A stretch of DNA of 63,335 bases from Fragilaria crotonensis (taxonomy: Eukaryota; Bacillariophyta; Fragilariophyceae; Fragilariales; Fragilariaceae), in NCBI GenBank assembly GCA_022925895.1, contig JAKSYS010000345.1, forward strand, positions 1-63,335, read 5' to 3'. Position 1 is the first letter of the stretch; every line of letters begins with the position of its first letter. The notes beneath the pieces are model-generated. The model did not search any database, had not been told where the DNA came from, and was given only the letters and a program-made list of their open reading frames with translations. Positions 1-11,311 of the stretch are shown here, one piece after another. The translations under genes were made by a program, and so were the position numbers.

Positions 1-27
1 CCACCATTGTCTTCTCAAACAGTTCCG

Positions 28-498
28 TCATGCTTCCTTCACAGCTCCTAGGGTATCAGCACTATACTTGGTGACCATGTCCAATTGATGTTCCAATGCA
101 CCCATACAATGCATCGCTTTACACAGTTGCGATTGCATGCGAATAACATACGATGAATCCGTCGATTCTGGAGACGCTTCTTTTAATATATTGGCATATA
201 CATGAAGACCTCCATTCTGTTGGAGGACGTTGGATTTAAGTTGCGCAATCTGCTTTGCAAGTCCGCTCCTGTGTTTTTCAAACTTTTCCTCTAGATGAAT
301 GCGCGCCACTCGCGCAGTTGCAGAATCTGTTCTCGCTTGATGAAGCAATGCTCTCATTTCCACGATCTTGCGATCACACGCTTCAGTAGAAACGATCAAC
401 TGCTGAATTTTGCGATCCCGTTCCACAATCATTTCTTGAAGCAGCGCTTCTTCTTCGCCTGTTCCTGATTCTACCGTTTCATCGATTCTGGCCGACAT
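28..498 (-). CDS. Coiled-coil protein, 156 aa, paralogue of the next gene
   Basis: Short, highly charged, heptad-rich protein with ATG at 498 and a stop at 28. I recognise no catalytic domain. Its C-terminal third (about residues 98-150; YAN-hydrophobic-hydrophobic-K, then P-x-S, then SQL-x-KA) aligns with residues about 113-170 of the protein at 1193-2062, so the two are paralogues transcribed away from each other. A structural or scaffold role is inferred only from the coiled coil. It may be the short member of the pair or a 3'-truncated copy, because homology stops at its C-terminus while the neighbour continues another 120 residues. Confidence 0.7.
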   Translation of the reverse strand: MSARIDETVESGTGEEEALLQEMIVERDRKIQQLIVSTEACDRKIVEMRALLHQARTDSATARVARIHLEEKFEKHRSGLAKQIAQLKSNVLQQNGGLHVYANILKEASPESTDSSYVIRMQSQLCKAMHCMGALEHQLDMVTKYSADTLGAVKEA

Positions 499-1192
499 TT
501 GAAGTTTTGTGGATTAATAGCTGATGGTTAATGCGCAGCGACAGCAGGTTTAGAACGGCGATCGTGATGAAGGTTTACAGAGTGCTGCGAGAGTGATCTC
601 GATTTCTTGCTCATCCCTCGCTATAGAGAGATAACCGCGCATGCCAATTACGGAACGTGGAGACAGGACAGCTGGAGCGAGAACACACTGTATACTAGAG
701 AGATATGTCATATGTCATATGCATACATTTATGCGACACACGTCGCACCAGGCCAGTCTTCCAGTACCCGGTACTCCAGTACAGTACCATTGGTAGCCGG
801 TTACGCCGGACAGAATTCAATAACCTACGATATGGCGCATGGTACAAGTAGTACTCCGAAAATGAGTTGCCAGATTATGGAGGTACAGTCCCAGAGTACC
901 GGTACAGTCGTACCTGGTACTGTATCATAGAGACTTATCAGGTTTCATCAACGAAATTCTGATACAATCCGCCGGAATGACAGTCACGTGACTGCTTTCC
1001 AAGCACACCCTACGATAGATATCACGACATATATCATATGCGGAGGAGGTTTCGACTTGAAGCCGAATTTGGCCAACCGGTACGGTATCAAACGAAAAGT
1101 AACCTCGGTGGATAACAACACTTTAATCCCTTGCCAAGAATCATCTCTACCCTCTCTTTCCCAGATTCCTCTCCACAGCACCGACTCTCAAG
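499..1192. other. GTAC-rich spacer between divergent coiled-coil genes
   Basis: No convincing gene. Between about 700 and 915 the spacer is dense in the tetramer GTAC and its extensions (GTACCGGTAC, AGTACC, GGTACAGT). The open frame at 607-930 has a TTG start and low-complexity translation. The segment presumably holds the promoters of both divergent genes. Confidence 0.5.
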
Positions 1193-2062
1193 ATGATGCG
1201 CCAACTCTCCAAAGGTCTCGGTCGCAACAAGGGAGGAGACGGATTCGATGGTCGTCCAGAAGCAATCGATGACCCGAACGATCACCGTGCCTCGCTGGAG
1301 CGCTCCGTTCGCAGTCGCGATGCTACCGTGTCTGGAATGGAGAAGAAGCGCCAGGAAAAGGAGGCAGAACTTGCGGCGCTTCAAAAGGAATTGGAGCATG
1401 AGCGCTTAAAACAAATGGAAGAAGCCATTTTACATCGCCTCGAGGCTGATCGATTGCAGCGACAGACTCAGGCGATGGAAGAGAGGTTGGCCGCGTTGGA
1501 GAGGGACATGCAAGATAAGGATGCTATCCATGAATATGCGAATCTTATCAAAGGAGTTGCCCCTAAGAGTGGTGTCGATAGTCAATACGTCATGAAATTG
1601 CAGTCGCAGTTGGCGAAAGCCGTGAAGAAGATGGAGGCAACATCACAGCAGATGGAGATGGTGGAGCAATCGTGCAACGAAGTTGTGGCTTCGCTTAAAA
1701 CAGAGATTACGGAAATCGTCGAAGATCGCTGTCGCACTGAGTTGGAACTCCGCAAACAGTTGGAATTACTCGAGGAGCAGAAGTTGGAGATGCAAAAGGA
1801 TTACGACGAACAAATCCGCAAAAATCAAGAAGAAATGGAGCGACTTCAAGAGCGAGCAAGTGCGGAAGGGACAGAGGTTGACCTCCAGAAGGAGTTGGAG
1901 GAAGCTGAGAGTCGCTTGGAGTGCTTGAACAAGACCAATGAAGATCAAGACAGGCAAATCAGGGAGTTGAGTGCCACGTTGAACAGGGTACATACTGCAT
2001 ATGCTGACGGAGGCGAAGACGTCGACAATGGAGCGAAAGGAGGTGATTCGAAGGACGAGTAA
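1193..2062 (+). CDS. Coiled-coil protein, 289 aa
   Basis: Starts with ATG-ATG at 1193 and ends in TAA at 2060-2062. Nearly the whole protein after residue 25 is a predicted coiled coil rich in E, K, Q and R. A conserved block near residues 113-170 is shared with the protein at 28-498. The acidic, glycine-rich tail is probably disordered. No enzyme motif is visible. Function is unknown; a cytoskeletal or scaffold role would be inference only. It sits in a run of four coiled-coil genes. Confidence 0.8.
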   Translation: MMRQLSKGLGRNKGGDGFDGRPEAIDDPNDHRASLERSVRSRDATVSGMEKKRQEKEAELAALQKELEHERLKQMEEAILHRLEADRLQRQTQAMEERLAALERDMQDKDAIHEYANLIKGVAPKSGVDSQYVMKLQSQLAKAVKKMEATSQQMEMVEQSCNEVVASLKTEITEIVEDRCRTELELRKQLELLEEQKLEMQKDYDEQIRKNQEEMERLQERASAEGTEVDLQKELEEAESRLECLNKTNEDQDRQIRELSATLNRVHTAYADGGEDVDNGAKGGDSKDE

Positions 2063-2449
2063 GACACAAAGTCTGCGTTTTCCAAAATCGATTGTCGGCA
2101 GTGGACCTTGCCGTCGAGGTCCAACTTATCCTTTATATAGAGAAGCGTTTTTATATTGCTTTTGGTCGCCTACGTATTGTAAACCGGCATCGAGTAGGCC
2201 GCGTGTGAAGATGAATTGAGAAGGGTATTGGCAGATCACAAGAATGTAATGTGTGATGCGCGATGCCAATGCTGAGGTGACTGATCCCGCTTGAGCTTGC
2301 AAACGTCCAACTCATGCCTATGTGCATGTCACCAACAACGAAAACGAATGATGTGGTACCTTCCGCTGGTTCATCAGGTTGACACATACTACAATAGACA
2401 GTTAAATGTACAGGACACAGGGGATAACTTCGAACTCAGAAGAGGAACG
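2063..2449. other. Convergent intergenic spacer
   Basis: Separates the 3' ends of the converging coiled-coil genes. I see no repeat, RNA gene or additional ORF in it. Confidence 0.4.
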
Positions 2450-3337
2450 TCAGTGATACGGTGAAACTATGTGACTGCTTGCACTGAAAGTCGAAGTTTC
2501 CTCAGTCGGAGGTTGATTGGTCGCAGAACCATCGCGCGCATGTTCCTGACTAGAAGGCGTGGAGGCGTTCGCACCTTTTTCGTACAGCATGCGCGCATAC
2601 CGAAGTTCGATAACTTCCGTCCGAAGTTTTCCAATCTTTTGGTCTTTAATTTCAAGCGCATTTCGTTGTTTCACCACTTCCGACTGGGCATCCAACAATT
2701 TTGTCTCCAATTCAGCGGCCGCGTCGACGAAAAGCTTCGTTGTGGAACGATGACTTCCATCAAGTGTCAATTCCTTGAGGTCTTGCTCAAGGGCCGCCAA
2801 TTTAAGTTCCTGCGCATCACATTCAAGCAGGCAATGTTGCGTTACTTGCTCCGTGCGGATCTTTTCTCGCTCGGCGTCACGTTTCATCTTTTCGATTTGC
2901 GCGTGCAGATTCTCAATCGTCTTGGACTGCAAAACCCTTTCACTTTCTAGCGTCTCAACGCGTTCCTCCAAAAATCGAGTCTTGCATGGCGGTCGTTCTG
3001 GTCGAAACTCTGGTTGAACTTGCTGGCTGCCTTCTTGGCATTCAGACGGATGAAGACCAGTCTTGAGTGACGATTCTGAATCCCCTCTAACACGAGCAGC
3101 TTGGAGAGACTTCTCCAAGGAAAGAATTTTGACCAGATACTCATTATTTTCCTGTTTCAGTTGCGAGACCTGAACTCTGTTTTGGTGTCGTTCCTTCCTG
3201 TAGCGCATTTCCAGGGCTTTGAAATCTGACGTGACGTGGTCTGCCATTGAAGGAGACGGCGTTTCTTCGCAAGCGGACATGCTCCCCAAAGATACCGGCT
3301 CTTTGACCTTCTTTTTCCTCCAGCTCATTATCCCCAT
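2450..3337 (-). CDS. Coiled-coil protein, 295 aa
   Basis: The best start is the ATG at 3337; the frame opens one codon earlier but with TTG. A basic N-terminus (WRKKKVKE) is followed by two long heptad blocks, about residues 40-75 and 115-245, and a serine/threonine-rich tail. No known domain is recognised. It is followed upstream by another coiled-coil gene in the same direction only about 95 bp away, so the two could be co-regulated or, less likely, exons of one gene. Confidence 0.72.
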   Translation of the reverse strand: MGIMSWRKKKVKEPVSLGSMSACEETPSPSMADHVTSDFKALEMRYRKERHQNRVQVSQLKQENNEYLVKILSLEKSLQAARVRGDSESSLKTGLHPSECQEGSQQVQPEFRPERPPCKTRFLEERVETLESERVLQSKTIENLHAQIEKMKRDAEREKIRTEQVTQHCLLECDAQELKLAALEQDLKELTLDGSHRSTTKLFVDAAAELETKLLDAQSEVVKQRNALEIKDQKIGKLRTEVIELRYARMLYEKGANASTPSSQEHARDGSATNQPPTEETSTFSASSHIVSPYH

Positions 3338-3431
3338 CAAGTTACGCTTCTTTTTTCCTTCTGCCAGCCGTGTGTGTTATCCAATACTAATTCCTTCGGA
3401 GGGGAGGATGTGTTGTCACCTCCCGCTGTTG

Positions 3432-4391
3432 CTAGGTTCCCTCGACACTAGGTGTCTTGCCGAATTCGCCCATAGCAGAAAGAAATCGGTCGTCGTGAAT
3501 TTCCAAGTCGACCTCTAGTTCCACAATGCGACGCGTTTTGGAATGAAGCTCTTGCTTAAGATCATCGATTTCTTGGTTCTTTGCGAGAAGTTGATATTCA
3601 CAATACTCAAGCTGTTCGTTTTTGGAAGAGGCATCCTTTTGTGTCCAAACAACCTCCTCATATGCGGCAGCGAGCTTGTTCTGCTGGTGCGACCCCTTGT
3701 CATGAGCACCGTCACCATCAAAACCACTCATCGACTTCTGTTCCTCGACATTCTTCTGCATGGCGGCCAGCTGCTGTTGCACAGCGTTGTTCTCGTCGCG
3801 GAGCCGGCGAACTTCATTCTCCAATTGTGATTTCTGCTCGACCCCTTCTTTCAAAGAGTTCGAGAGGCTCTTCAGTTCGTTTCGTAACGTACAACTTTCT
3901 TCCTTTTGAACCTTCAATTTCATCGCAGCTGAAAGTGCCGCTTGTGACAAGACACGGATTGCTTCCCTGCGGTCTGCCTCTTCCTTTCCGTACATGATAA
4001 TTTTCGGGAGCTCGCTTGCACACGAGTCGTCATCGATTGACGAGCTGCAAGAAGGCTGCGCGTCCCTCTGTGCAATCATCCTGGTCAGAGCCCTCTCTTT
4101 CTCCCGGAGTCGCTTTCGTATTTCTTCGCGCTTCGAGATGCAGGGCTCCGTCGGGAAGGCCCCCGTTTCTCCTGCAGGAGGAACAACAACGAACGCAGAT
4201 GCTGGTGTATCGCACACGCTGTCCACCGAGGCTTGCACTAGAATCGGAACAGTACCTGATGCGTCCTCTTCCAATACAAGAGTGGGGGATGCATCAATAC
4301 TGCCCGAATCAGACAATTTCCCGTGCCCCAACATCTTCTCTCTTGGGAGAGGGGCTCCAACCCCGAATTTGGTTGGCGTTACTGTAGCCAT
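3432..4391 (-). CDS. Coiled-coil protein, 319 aa
   Basis: ATG at 4391 is preferred; the open frame runs back to 4478 but only from a TTG codon. After a low-complexity Ser/Pro/Val region of about 90 residues there is a basic helical segment (RKRLREKERALTR) and a long coiled coil from about residue 150 to 300. Members of the cluster share a style of heptad repeat but I cannot show homology to the downstream gene by eye. Function unknown. Confidence 0.7.
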   Translation of the reverse strand: MATVTPTKFGVGAPLPREKMLGHGKLSDSGSIDASPTLVLEEDASGTVPILVQASVDSVCDTPASAFVVVPPAGETGAFPTEPCISKREEIRKRLREKERALTRMIAQRDAQPSCSSSIDDDSCASELPKIIMYGKEEADRREAIRVLSQAALSAAMKLKVQKEESCTLRNELKSLSNSLKEGVEQKSQLENEVRRLRDENNAVQQQLAAMQKNVEEQKSMSGFDGDGAHDKGSHQQNKLAAAYEEVVWTQKDASSKNEQLEYCEYQLLAKNQEIDDLKQELHSKTRRIVELEVDLEIHDDRFLSAMGEFGKTPSVEGT

Positions 4392-4886
4392 ACCCTTCCC
4401 AGTGGAATGTGAGCAAAGGCTCCCCTCTTGATCTACGTCAACCTGCGCTAGCCGAAAGGATAAGCCCTGGGTTGACAAGTAATGTGCTTGTGTGCGTCCT
4501 TGTCAAAGAACAGCCTGATGATGTCACAAGGAGATGAAGCGTGCAGTGTGCACTGCTTGAGTTTGGTGGCAGCTATCGTCAGCTGCAGCCGGGAGGGTCT
4601 GGCTATTGACCATTTCCGAACTCTCAGTACCAGGTCCAGTAGAATGTACTTGGAGCACAATGCTGTATGACAAACAATACCAAGACACCAGGGGCATAAC
4701 TATTTCAGAGACCTACTGTGGACACTTGAACATAAAATATCCAGGAAGGTCCGGCCACGCACCTCTGCTTGGTATTCATTGCATGTAGAGGCTACGAGAA
4801 GAAACGTCATTTTACCGGACCTCCCAGTAGAACCAGCCATATGCTACATACTGTATGCAGAACACAGCCTGAGTGTGTGCTTGTAT
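4392..4886. other. Spacer upstream of the coiled-coil gene, left of the retroelement
   Basis: Unique-looking sequence with no supported gene. It ends where the left terminal repeat of the tyrosine-recombinase retroelement begins. Confidence 0.4.
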
Positions 4887-5138
4887 GTATGGCGTGCGCC
4901 ACAGTCGACGAACGGACACCCCCCTACCGATTACCTACTACTTGCTGTGCGATCGTGGGAAGTGCCTCAGTAGTAGTCAGTAGTAGCAAGTAATCGTAGA
5001 AGGTCCTATCACTCAGACAGATAGTCAGAATTCTGCAGCTGTTCAGAGCTGATTGGAGCAGAGTAAAGAACCAACCTGGTACTTCATTATTTTCTACCTT
5101 GTCGTTTGAGAAAACGAATCCGATAGGAAAAAGGGTAA
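4887..5138 (+). repeat. Left terminal direct repeat of the YR retroelement
   Basis: 252 bp, matching 11312-11562 base for base except for one C in a C-run (six C against five near 4919-4924). Begins GTATGGCGTGCG and ends AAAAAGGGTAA. The first plausible gag ATG lies six bases past its end. Confidence 0.93.
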
Positions 5139-5143
5139 GGAAA

Positions 5144-7329
5144 ATGGCCGACCACCCGGAGCTTGCCGAGTTAGCCGGAGCGCAAGCTGTTGCGCTTCAA
5201 CGGCCCTACGCCGCTGACCCTGGTACCCTGACGGGGTGGTTAGTGAAAGATACGATCGGGGCATCCGACGACGAGGTGCTCCGCATTTTGGCCGCGACAA
5301 ATGCAAAGTATGCAAACGTCAACGCCGCTGATGTGAATGTGGACGTGGCGGCAAACATCATCAAGGAACTGGCCGAGGACGTGTTTGCAGCCGAATCGTT
5401 AGAGACGTTCCTTACGGTAGTGATACCTGAAGGAGGGGAATCAACGGTCATGGTGATTTCGCGACTGTCCCGGTACCGACCGGAATTGGGTGTGGTGTCG
5501 CCATGGACGGGCCAGGGCTTTGGATTCCTGGGCGAGGTCGAAGAAGGACAGCTGCCACCACTTGTGAAGCTGCCAGACACGATGTCGTTGCGCCAGGCGT
5601 TGGCCCCAAAAAGAGGTGCTAGCACCGACGTGGGCGGAGTGGAACTCCCATTTCGGTCTCGACGCTCGCGAGGTTCGGATCCGCGGCGAAGAGCTAATGA
5701 CGGTAGAGGGTGGGGAGGATGCCGGCAGGAGGGTGAAAGTAGCCAAGCTACAATACATCCCGCGGGCATGGGCCCCCTATTTCTTCGGCGGTACCACACC
5801 GGAGCAAGCCATGAGGCTTATACGACAACTGACCAGGTCATTGGCGACCGCGCAGCAAAAGGAGAGCGCGGCGTCACTGGAGCGATGGTGTGCTGTGTCG
5901 TGTGTACGCAGCGGTATCGTGGGAAACCTGCGTTCACGCAGCAAGAATTGCATCTCGTGGGTGTCTCCGGCAGGGGCACTGGATAGAGCCCTTGTTCGAT
6001 GGAGCGCACGCAAGATGGCACCGTATATAACGGTGCCGCCGCCACCGATGATGGCGATGTTCCCGCCGGTGGCGGCGGATCATGGGGACGGGGTCATGCC
6101 TGTTCCCGTGCGGGGGGGGCTCCGGCATACGAACCCAGCAACAGGGACAAGGTCTATAGTCCCTATGAGCACGAAAGGATTCGGGTGTCGTGCGGGCTCA
6201 CACAAGCGAACTATGAAGCGAGTCGCCCTCCCATCTATGCTGCCATGCTCACCGAAGGGCGGACCGTGGCGAAGGTAGAGGCAGTCCTACAACGTTTCTT
6301 CGCCCCAGAGCCGACTGACTGGGACCCGGTGAAGGTCTACGTGTCGACTGAGTTGACGCGGGACGTGAAGGACCTTCGCTTCGGGTACGGGAACGAGAAC
6401 ACGTATGATACGTGTCATCGTGGTATCACACCGTTCGCGGTGCTGCAAGTCTCCATGGAGCAGCAGAACAAGCGCCGCAAGATCCAGGAACGTGCAGATC
6501 GAGCAACGCACATCTCGACCGAAGATGTCCGAGAGATGGAGGTGGCACCGGGCAGCTGCCCAAGCACCTATTTTACTATGCTGAGCCTACTCAGAAAGTA
6601 TATTCGGCTCCTAACGGTGCTGTTTGGAGCCGGGTGTGCCCACCTATCAGAGGTGCAGGGGAGTCTATCAGATCCTGTCGGCAAAGGCCGATGTATACGA
6701 ACCGATGTCCGCAGACTTGGTCGCGGAGACCCTCTGGCATGTCTTCATTGATGCCCGCGAGTATTTCAGCCACACAGGACCGGAACTGCCGGACTCGCAA
6801 CTTTTGCGCTGCGCGACTGCCTCAGGAGTTGTTCGCTGAAAGTGACAATCAACTGCCCGGTGGACTTGTTATTGGGACGAACGGCACCGTCGGTGGCGAT
6901 GGTGTCGCGAACGAGCGCTGGTGGCGGCAGTCGCGCGAGTCACGGAAGTGCGGGATCGACATCAACAATGTCAACTCTTACCGGATCGGCTGCGGCATCG
7001 AGAGCGGCGCCCGCAATGATTGGCGGGAAGTGGGTGAACCCGACTCCGATTCCGGAGATTGTGACGATCATGGCGGCCTTCAGAGGTCGGATGCCGGGGG
7101 TAGACATGTACACCCTGATGCGATCCCAAAAGCTCCTTATGTCCGATGTTGGCATCGGGGGCCGCGGGCAATGTATGGACTTTATGTACTTCGGCTAGTG
7201 TGGGATTCGGGATGTACGTATTCCCACATCGCGGGAACCGTGTCGGCCGGAAAGCGGCGCGACGTCATCAAGAAGATGACGAAGGCAGTCGCCGGATACA
7301 TTGCGGAGGATACCGGTGCAGGTGGCTGA
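5144..7329 (+). pseudogene. gag-like region of the YR retroelement, multiply frameshifted
   Basis: The likely start is ATG at 5144 (MADHPELAEL), just beyond the terminal repeat. The coherent protein-like reading passes from one frame (5144 to about 5640) into a second (5640 to about 5900), a third (about 6000-6600), then two or three further shifts up to about 7330. Alanine- and valine-rich helical sequence followed by charged regions fits a capsid-type protein, but no zinc knuckle or other diagnostic motif is seen. The call rests mainly on position before the polymerase. Confidence 0.6.
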
Positions 7330-7911
7330 CGGCAAGGGGAAAGCACGACGGACGGAGGGAGTAGTAGGAAACGCAGAAATCTAGAAAAAGAATCTACTCT
7401 AGTGGTTCCCACATCATCGTCCATGTCGTGTTCATTCCCCCACATGCAACAAAAACATATCATTCGGGATTCCGCACGTATCGCGAAGGCAACCCTACGC
7501 ACGGGGACGGACGCGCATTATCTCGTAGTCGCATCACCAGCCGCTAAGCGACAGGTAAGTTTTGCGTCCGCGCGCGTTCTGCTCCAGAAGGCCGACACGC
7601 ACCAGCAGCCGGAGGTCAGCCCCTCGCTTCGTTCGGGACACCGGTGGATCACCACCACTGACCCCGGCATCGCTGACGTCACCCGGGACCCGGGACCGTT
7701 GCCACGAGTAGCGGACAGACGCGCGACAGTTTCACGACCGTTACGGCGGCCGACAGACAGACCGCTGGAGTTTCTTCCCAGTACGCGACTGACACCGGCG
7801 GATCCAGACTCACGCGCACGCCCCACCGGGCCACCCGGCAACCGAATTGAGCCACCTGGCGGCTCCCCCCATAAATTAGCACAAGGTAAGAGAAAAAAAA
7901 AAAAAAAATTG

Positions 7912-9720
7912 ATGGATCCAGAACCCTGGATGCAATTCCATCCCTTTGTGTCAACATTAGAGCAGTGGTCCAAGGGGGTACCAGTTGACTGTGGCCCCCC
8001 TTGGACATGGAACGCCATACAGACCGCAGTAGCCAGAGGACCGCACACCAGTGCGCTGACGCCGGAGGCGCGCCAACTCGTAACAGAAGAGATAGAATAC
8101 CAAGTTCACACACCCCTGCGTGGCGGCAAGCGAGCGCGACGAGCATGCACTACTATGGCCCCCTTAGCCCCATCAGTAAATGATACAACAACCAAGCATT
8201 CGCCAATATATCCTGTGAAAGAAGTAGGCCGGGTCCTTGTGCGGTTACTCCGGTTCATGGCTGCGGTACCCGCGGAGGAGACAATCATGTTTGCAAAGAT
8301 CGATCTGTCCGACGGCTTTTGGCGCATGCTAGTAGCGGAAGACTATAAATGGAACTTTGCCTACACTTTACCAGGGAACATGCATGAACCGGTACGCATA
8401 GTCATTCCCCATGCCCTCCAAATGGGGTGGACAGAAAGCCCAGGTTACTTCTGTGCGGCAACAGAGACCGGACGGGACATTATGCAAGCCTTAATAGACG
8501 GTGGGACCACCTGCCCCCGCATGTGCTGGACACATTCATGACACCGCCGGCTCCCGCGACGCCAGACCAGCCCGGAAACGGAGCGAGCATGGCAGATGTC
8601 CGCGGTGTACGTCGACGACTATATCCTGGCTGCAGTGGAGGACCGGGCCGGTACCATGCTCCAACGCACCGGTCGCGCGGCCCTGCACACAATCCACGGC
8701 TTATTTCCGTCACCGGAACGGTCAGGCCACCACGGCGGGAAGGACCCGATCTCAATGAAAAAGCTCGAGGCCGGCGATGCCCGATGGGCGCACACCAAAG
8801 AACTCCTCGGTTTCGTGTTTAATGGCAAAGACCGCACTGTGCACCTCACCCAGCGAAAAGCCGCCGGCATCGCCGACGACACGGCAAAACTACTGAAGAA
8901 AAATCGGGCAACACTCCCTAAATTTCAATCTATAGTAGGCAAAATGCGTCATGTTACTACGATCCTGCCCGCAGCACGCGGCATGTTTACCCCACTGAAC
9001 CAAGCCCTCCGAGGGGAGCCAAGGGTCATCTCTCTGAGTGCCACAGGGGAGATCCGTGCCGCCTTACTGGACCTGCGGCAGCTTGTGCTGAAGCTGTCGG
9101 ATCGCCCCACGCACGTGAATGAGATCCTGCTGCACGGCGCCCCGGACTACATTGGCTACTGCGATGCAAGTGCCTTCGGCGCCGGCGGGGTCTGGTTCAG
9201 CGGCGCTGAACCACTACCCGAAACAGTCTGGCGACTGCAATGGCCGCGGGATATCACCGCGGCTGTCGTTTCTGAGAGCAACCCCACCGGGAAGCTAACT
9301 AACTCAGACCTTGAGATGGCGGCGGTAGTCCTACACCTAAGTGCGTTAGAAAGTGTTGTGCCTTCCCTTCGGCACAAACATATCTTCGTCCATAGTGATA
9401 ATACTCCAAGTGTAGCATGGGTGACTAAAATGGCTACCAAAACGGCGCAATCCGATGCTGCACACCGACTCGTCCGAGGATTGGCCCTGCGCCAACGTAT
9501 GCTGGAATCTGCCCCCGTGAGCATTAGTCACGTTGCGGGGACAGACAATGTATTAGCTGACATCGCATCACGCCCCATTCCCACCATTGATGACGACTCT
9601 ATGTTCCTAACGTTCTTTGATTCTACATTTCCGTTACAGAACAGATACTGGCGTCGTGCCAGCCCAATACCCGCGCAATTATCCAATGTGATTTTGACGC
9701 TGCGCGGGCAGCGCTTGACA
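7912..9720 (+). pseudogene. Reverse transcriptase and RNase H of the YR retroelement
   Basis: The start is placed at ATG 7912, just after a run of about 15 A. The RT shows motif A (KIDLSDGFWR near 8300), motif B (MGWTESPGYFC near 8425) and motif C (YVDD near 8605). RNase H follows with GYCDAS near 9155, NSDLEMAA near 9302 and HSDNTPSVAW near 9393. Between about 8505 and 8598 the sense reading slips into another frame and returns, leaving a stop at 8539-8541; these look like two compensating indels. The finger region before motif A seems short, with the usual R-x-x-LDLSF block not visible, so part of it may be deleted. Confident family, non-functional as written. Confidence 0.85.
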
Positions 9721-9728
9721 ATGCAACG

Positions 9729-10776
9729 GTGGATACTGCAGTCCGAGCCGCCAACTGGCGCTGGTGGGACCAGTATTGCACCGAATGTGGAGTTGATTCC
9801 TGGCTCCGCGACATTGCCCCGCCCACCCGGCTCCAATTATTGCTGGGCTTTGCCGCACGGACTCGAACTGGATACTTTGGGAAGGGCAGGCAGGTTACTT
9901 CCCAAACTGTTGAAAAAGCCATGCGTCATGTGGCACAAGCCTTCATGCTGGAAGGATACCCCGACCCACGATGCCCGGCCGGATCCAGCGGCATCGCCCT
10001 GGCTCTGCCCGTTACCCACTTACTTAAATCCTATAAAGACCGTGATCCCGCCCCCCGTCCACAAGTTGCCCTCCCCGTCGTCGCCATCCAACTGGCGTCC
10101 GCCGCCCGCCTAGACACTGCTGCTCCCCCCCGGGAGCAGGCAACTGCCCACCTAGTTGTCATGGCGTTCTACTTCCTCCTGAGGGTAGGCGAATATACGC
10201 TACCCCCAGCTCATGTCACCACCCGCACCATCCAATTCCGTGTGAGTGACACGCGTTTTTGGCAAGGCCAAACGTTGCTACCGCCGACCAGCGAGGCAGC
10301 CATCCTCGCAGCCGCCACCTCTGTGACACTGCTGATGGACAATCAAAAGAATGGGCACCGTGGCGACACCATCCATCAGGAGGCATGTGCCACGGACTTT
10401 TGTCCCGTTCGCTCAGTCGCGGCACTCGTTAGTGCCATCATGGCCCAAAACATGCCATTGTCTACCCCGCTGAGTTTTGTACAACCAGGCACTTACGTAC
10501 AGCCCGGCCATATCCTCCACGCCGTCAGGCGGGGGCTCGTTTAGCTCAGCTTGAGGCAAGCGGCTACCATTAACCCGTATCGGTGCGCACTCGCTGCGCG
10601 CCTCGGGTGCCATGGCCTTGTGGTTATCCGGTCATGGCCCGGAAGCGATCATGAAATTGGGGCGGTGGCGATCTCAAACCTTCCTTACATATATCCACTC
10701 CCAAATCGCTGCCCTAACCACGGGTACCTCTCGTAAGATGGGGCGTCCAGTCAACTTCCACAATGTGGGTGGGTGA
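9729..10776 (+). pseudogene. Tyrosine recombinase of the YR retroelement
   Basis: The open frame starts near 9729, overlapping the end of the RNase H frame, with an N-terminal core-binding-like region (WRWWDQYC, GYFGKGRQVT). The catalytic domain shows the first Arg in FLLRVGEYT near 10180. After a stop at 10542-10544 the sequence resumes in other frames with HSLRASGAMALWLSGHG near 10588 (His-x-x-Arg), GRWRS (second-His/Trp position) and TYIHSQ near 10689 (nucleophilic Tyr), ending at TGA 10774-10776. So the R-H-x-x-R-Y set survives but is spread over three frames. Related retroelement recombinases carry out integration of a circular DNA intermediate. Confidence 0.85.
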
Positions 10777-11311
10777 ACTAGCCCCACGACTGTACAATCG
10801 AATAGCGCCGGATCCTGCTTAAGTTATTAGAATCTGTGTATATCTCCTACAAAGTGTTCCCCGGTTTCCGCAGGTTCCCTGGGTGGCCATTCGGCGCCCG
10901 AATCCTGCCGGCCTGTTCGATCGGGACCGGCGCTAGCACCGCGCCGGCTTCCCCGTGCACTTGTAGCTCTGTCACGGAACCCTGCCCGGGGTGGGTGTCC
11001 TTGGCACCGTTTACAAGGCCAAATTAGCTGGCGCAAATACGACACCACAAAGCAAACGGCACCGAGTGGGGGATTATCCGGGGGAGGGAACAAACCAAAA
11101 GAACCAAGTGTTCTGTGGAAATTCCTAATCCTATAGATTCCTTTCTACGGCCACCATGCTATTGTAGTAGTACTGTAGTTGACAGCACTGGTGCCAAATG
11201 ACAACTAGCACTGATGAAGGATTCCAATGGAGGAATGGCATACTGTACACTATGGGAGTTACTCCCCAGGATATTCGAAGACAAAGCGCACAGCCCCCCT
11301 ATCTCTGATAG
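10777..11311. other. 3' non-coding region of the YR retroelement
   Basis: GC-rich up to about 11000, then AT-richer. I looked for a copy of the sequence that follows the right repeat (the B1/B2 pair of PAT/Ngaro elements) and did not see one. Confidence 0.4.

Noticed and set aside
607..930. 107-aa open frame in the divergent spacer
   Set aside because: TTG start, GTAC-driven Tyr/Ser/Thr-rich translation, no family resemblance, and lies in a likely promoter region.
2450..4391. Single fused coiled-coil gene spanning both minus-strand frames
   Set aside because: Each frame has its own ATG and stop, and I could not find an intron that joins them; kept as two genes.
5206..5799. 197-aa antisense frame in the gag region
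   Set aside because: Shadow of GC-rich coding sequence on the opposite strand; Ser/Arg/Pro-biased.
7518..8146. Long antisense frames opposite the RT start
   Set aside because: The RT motifs lie on the plus strand; the antisense translations are low complexity.
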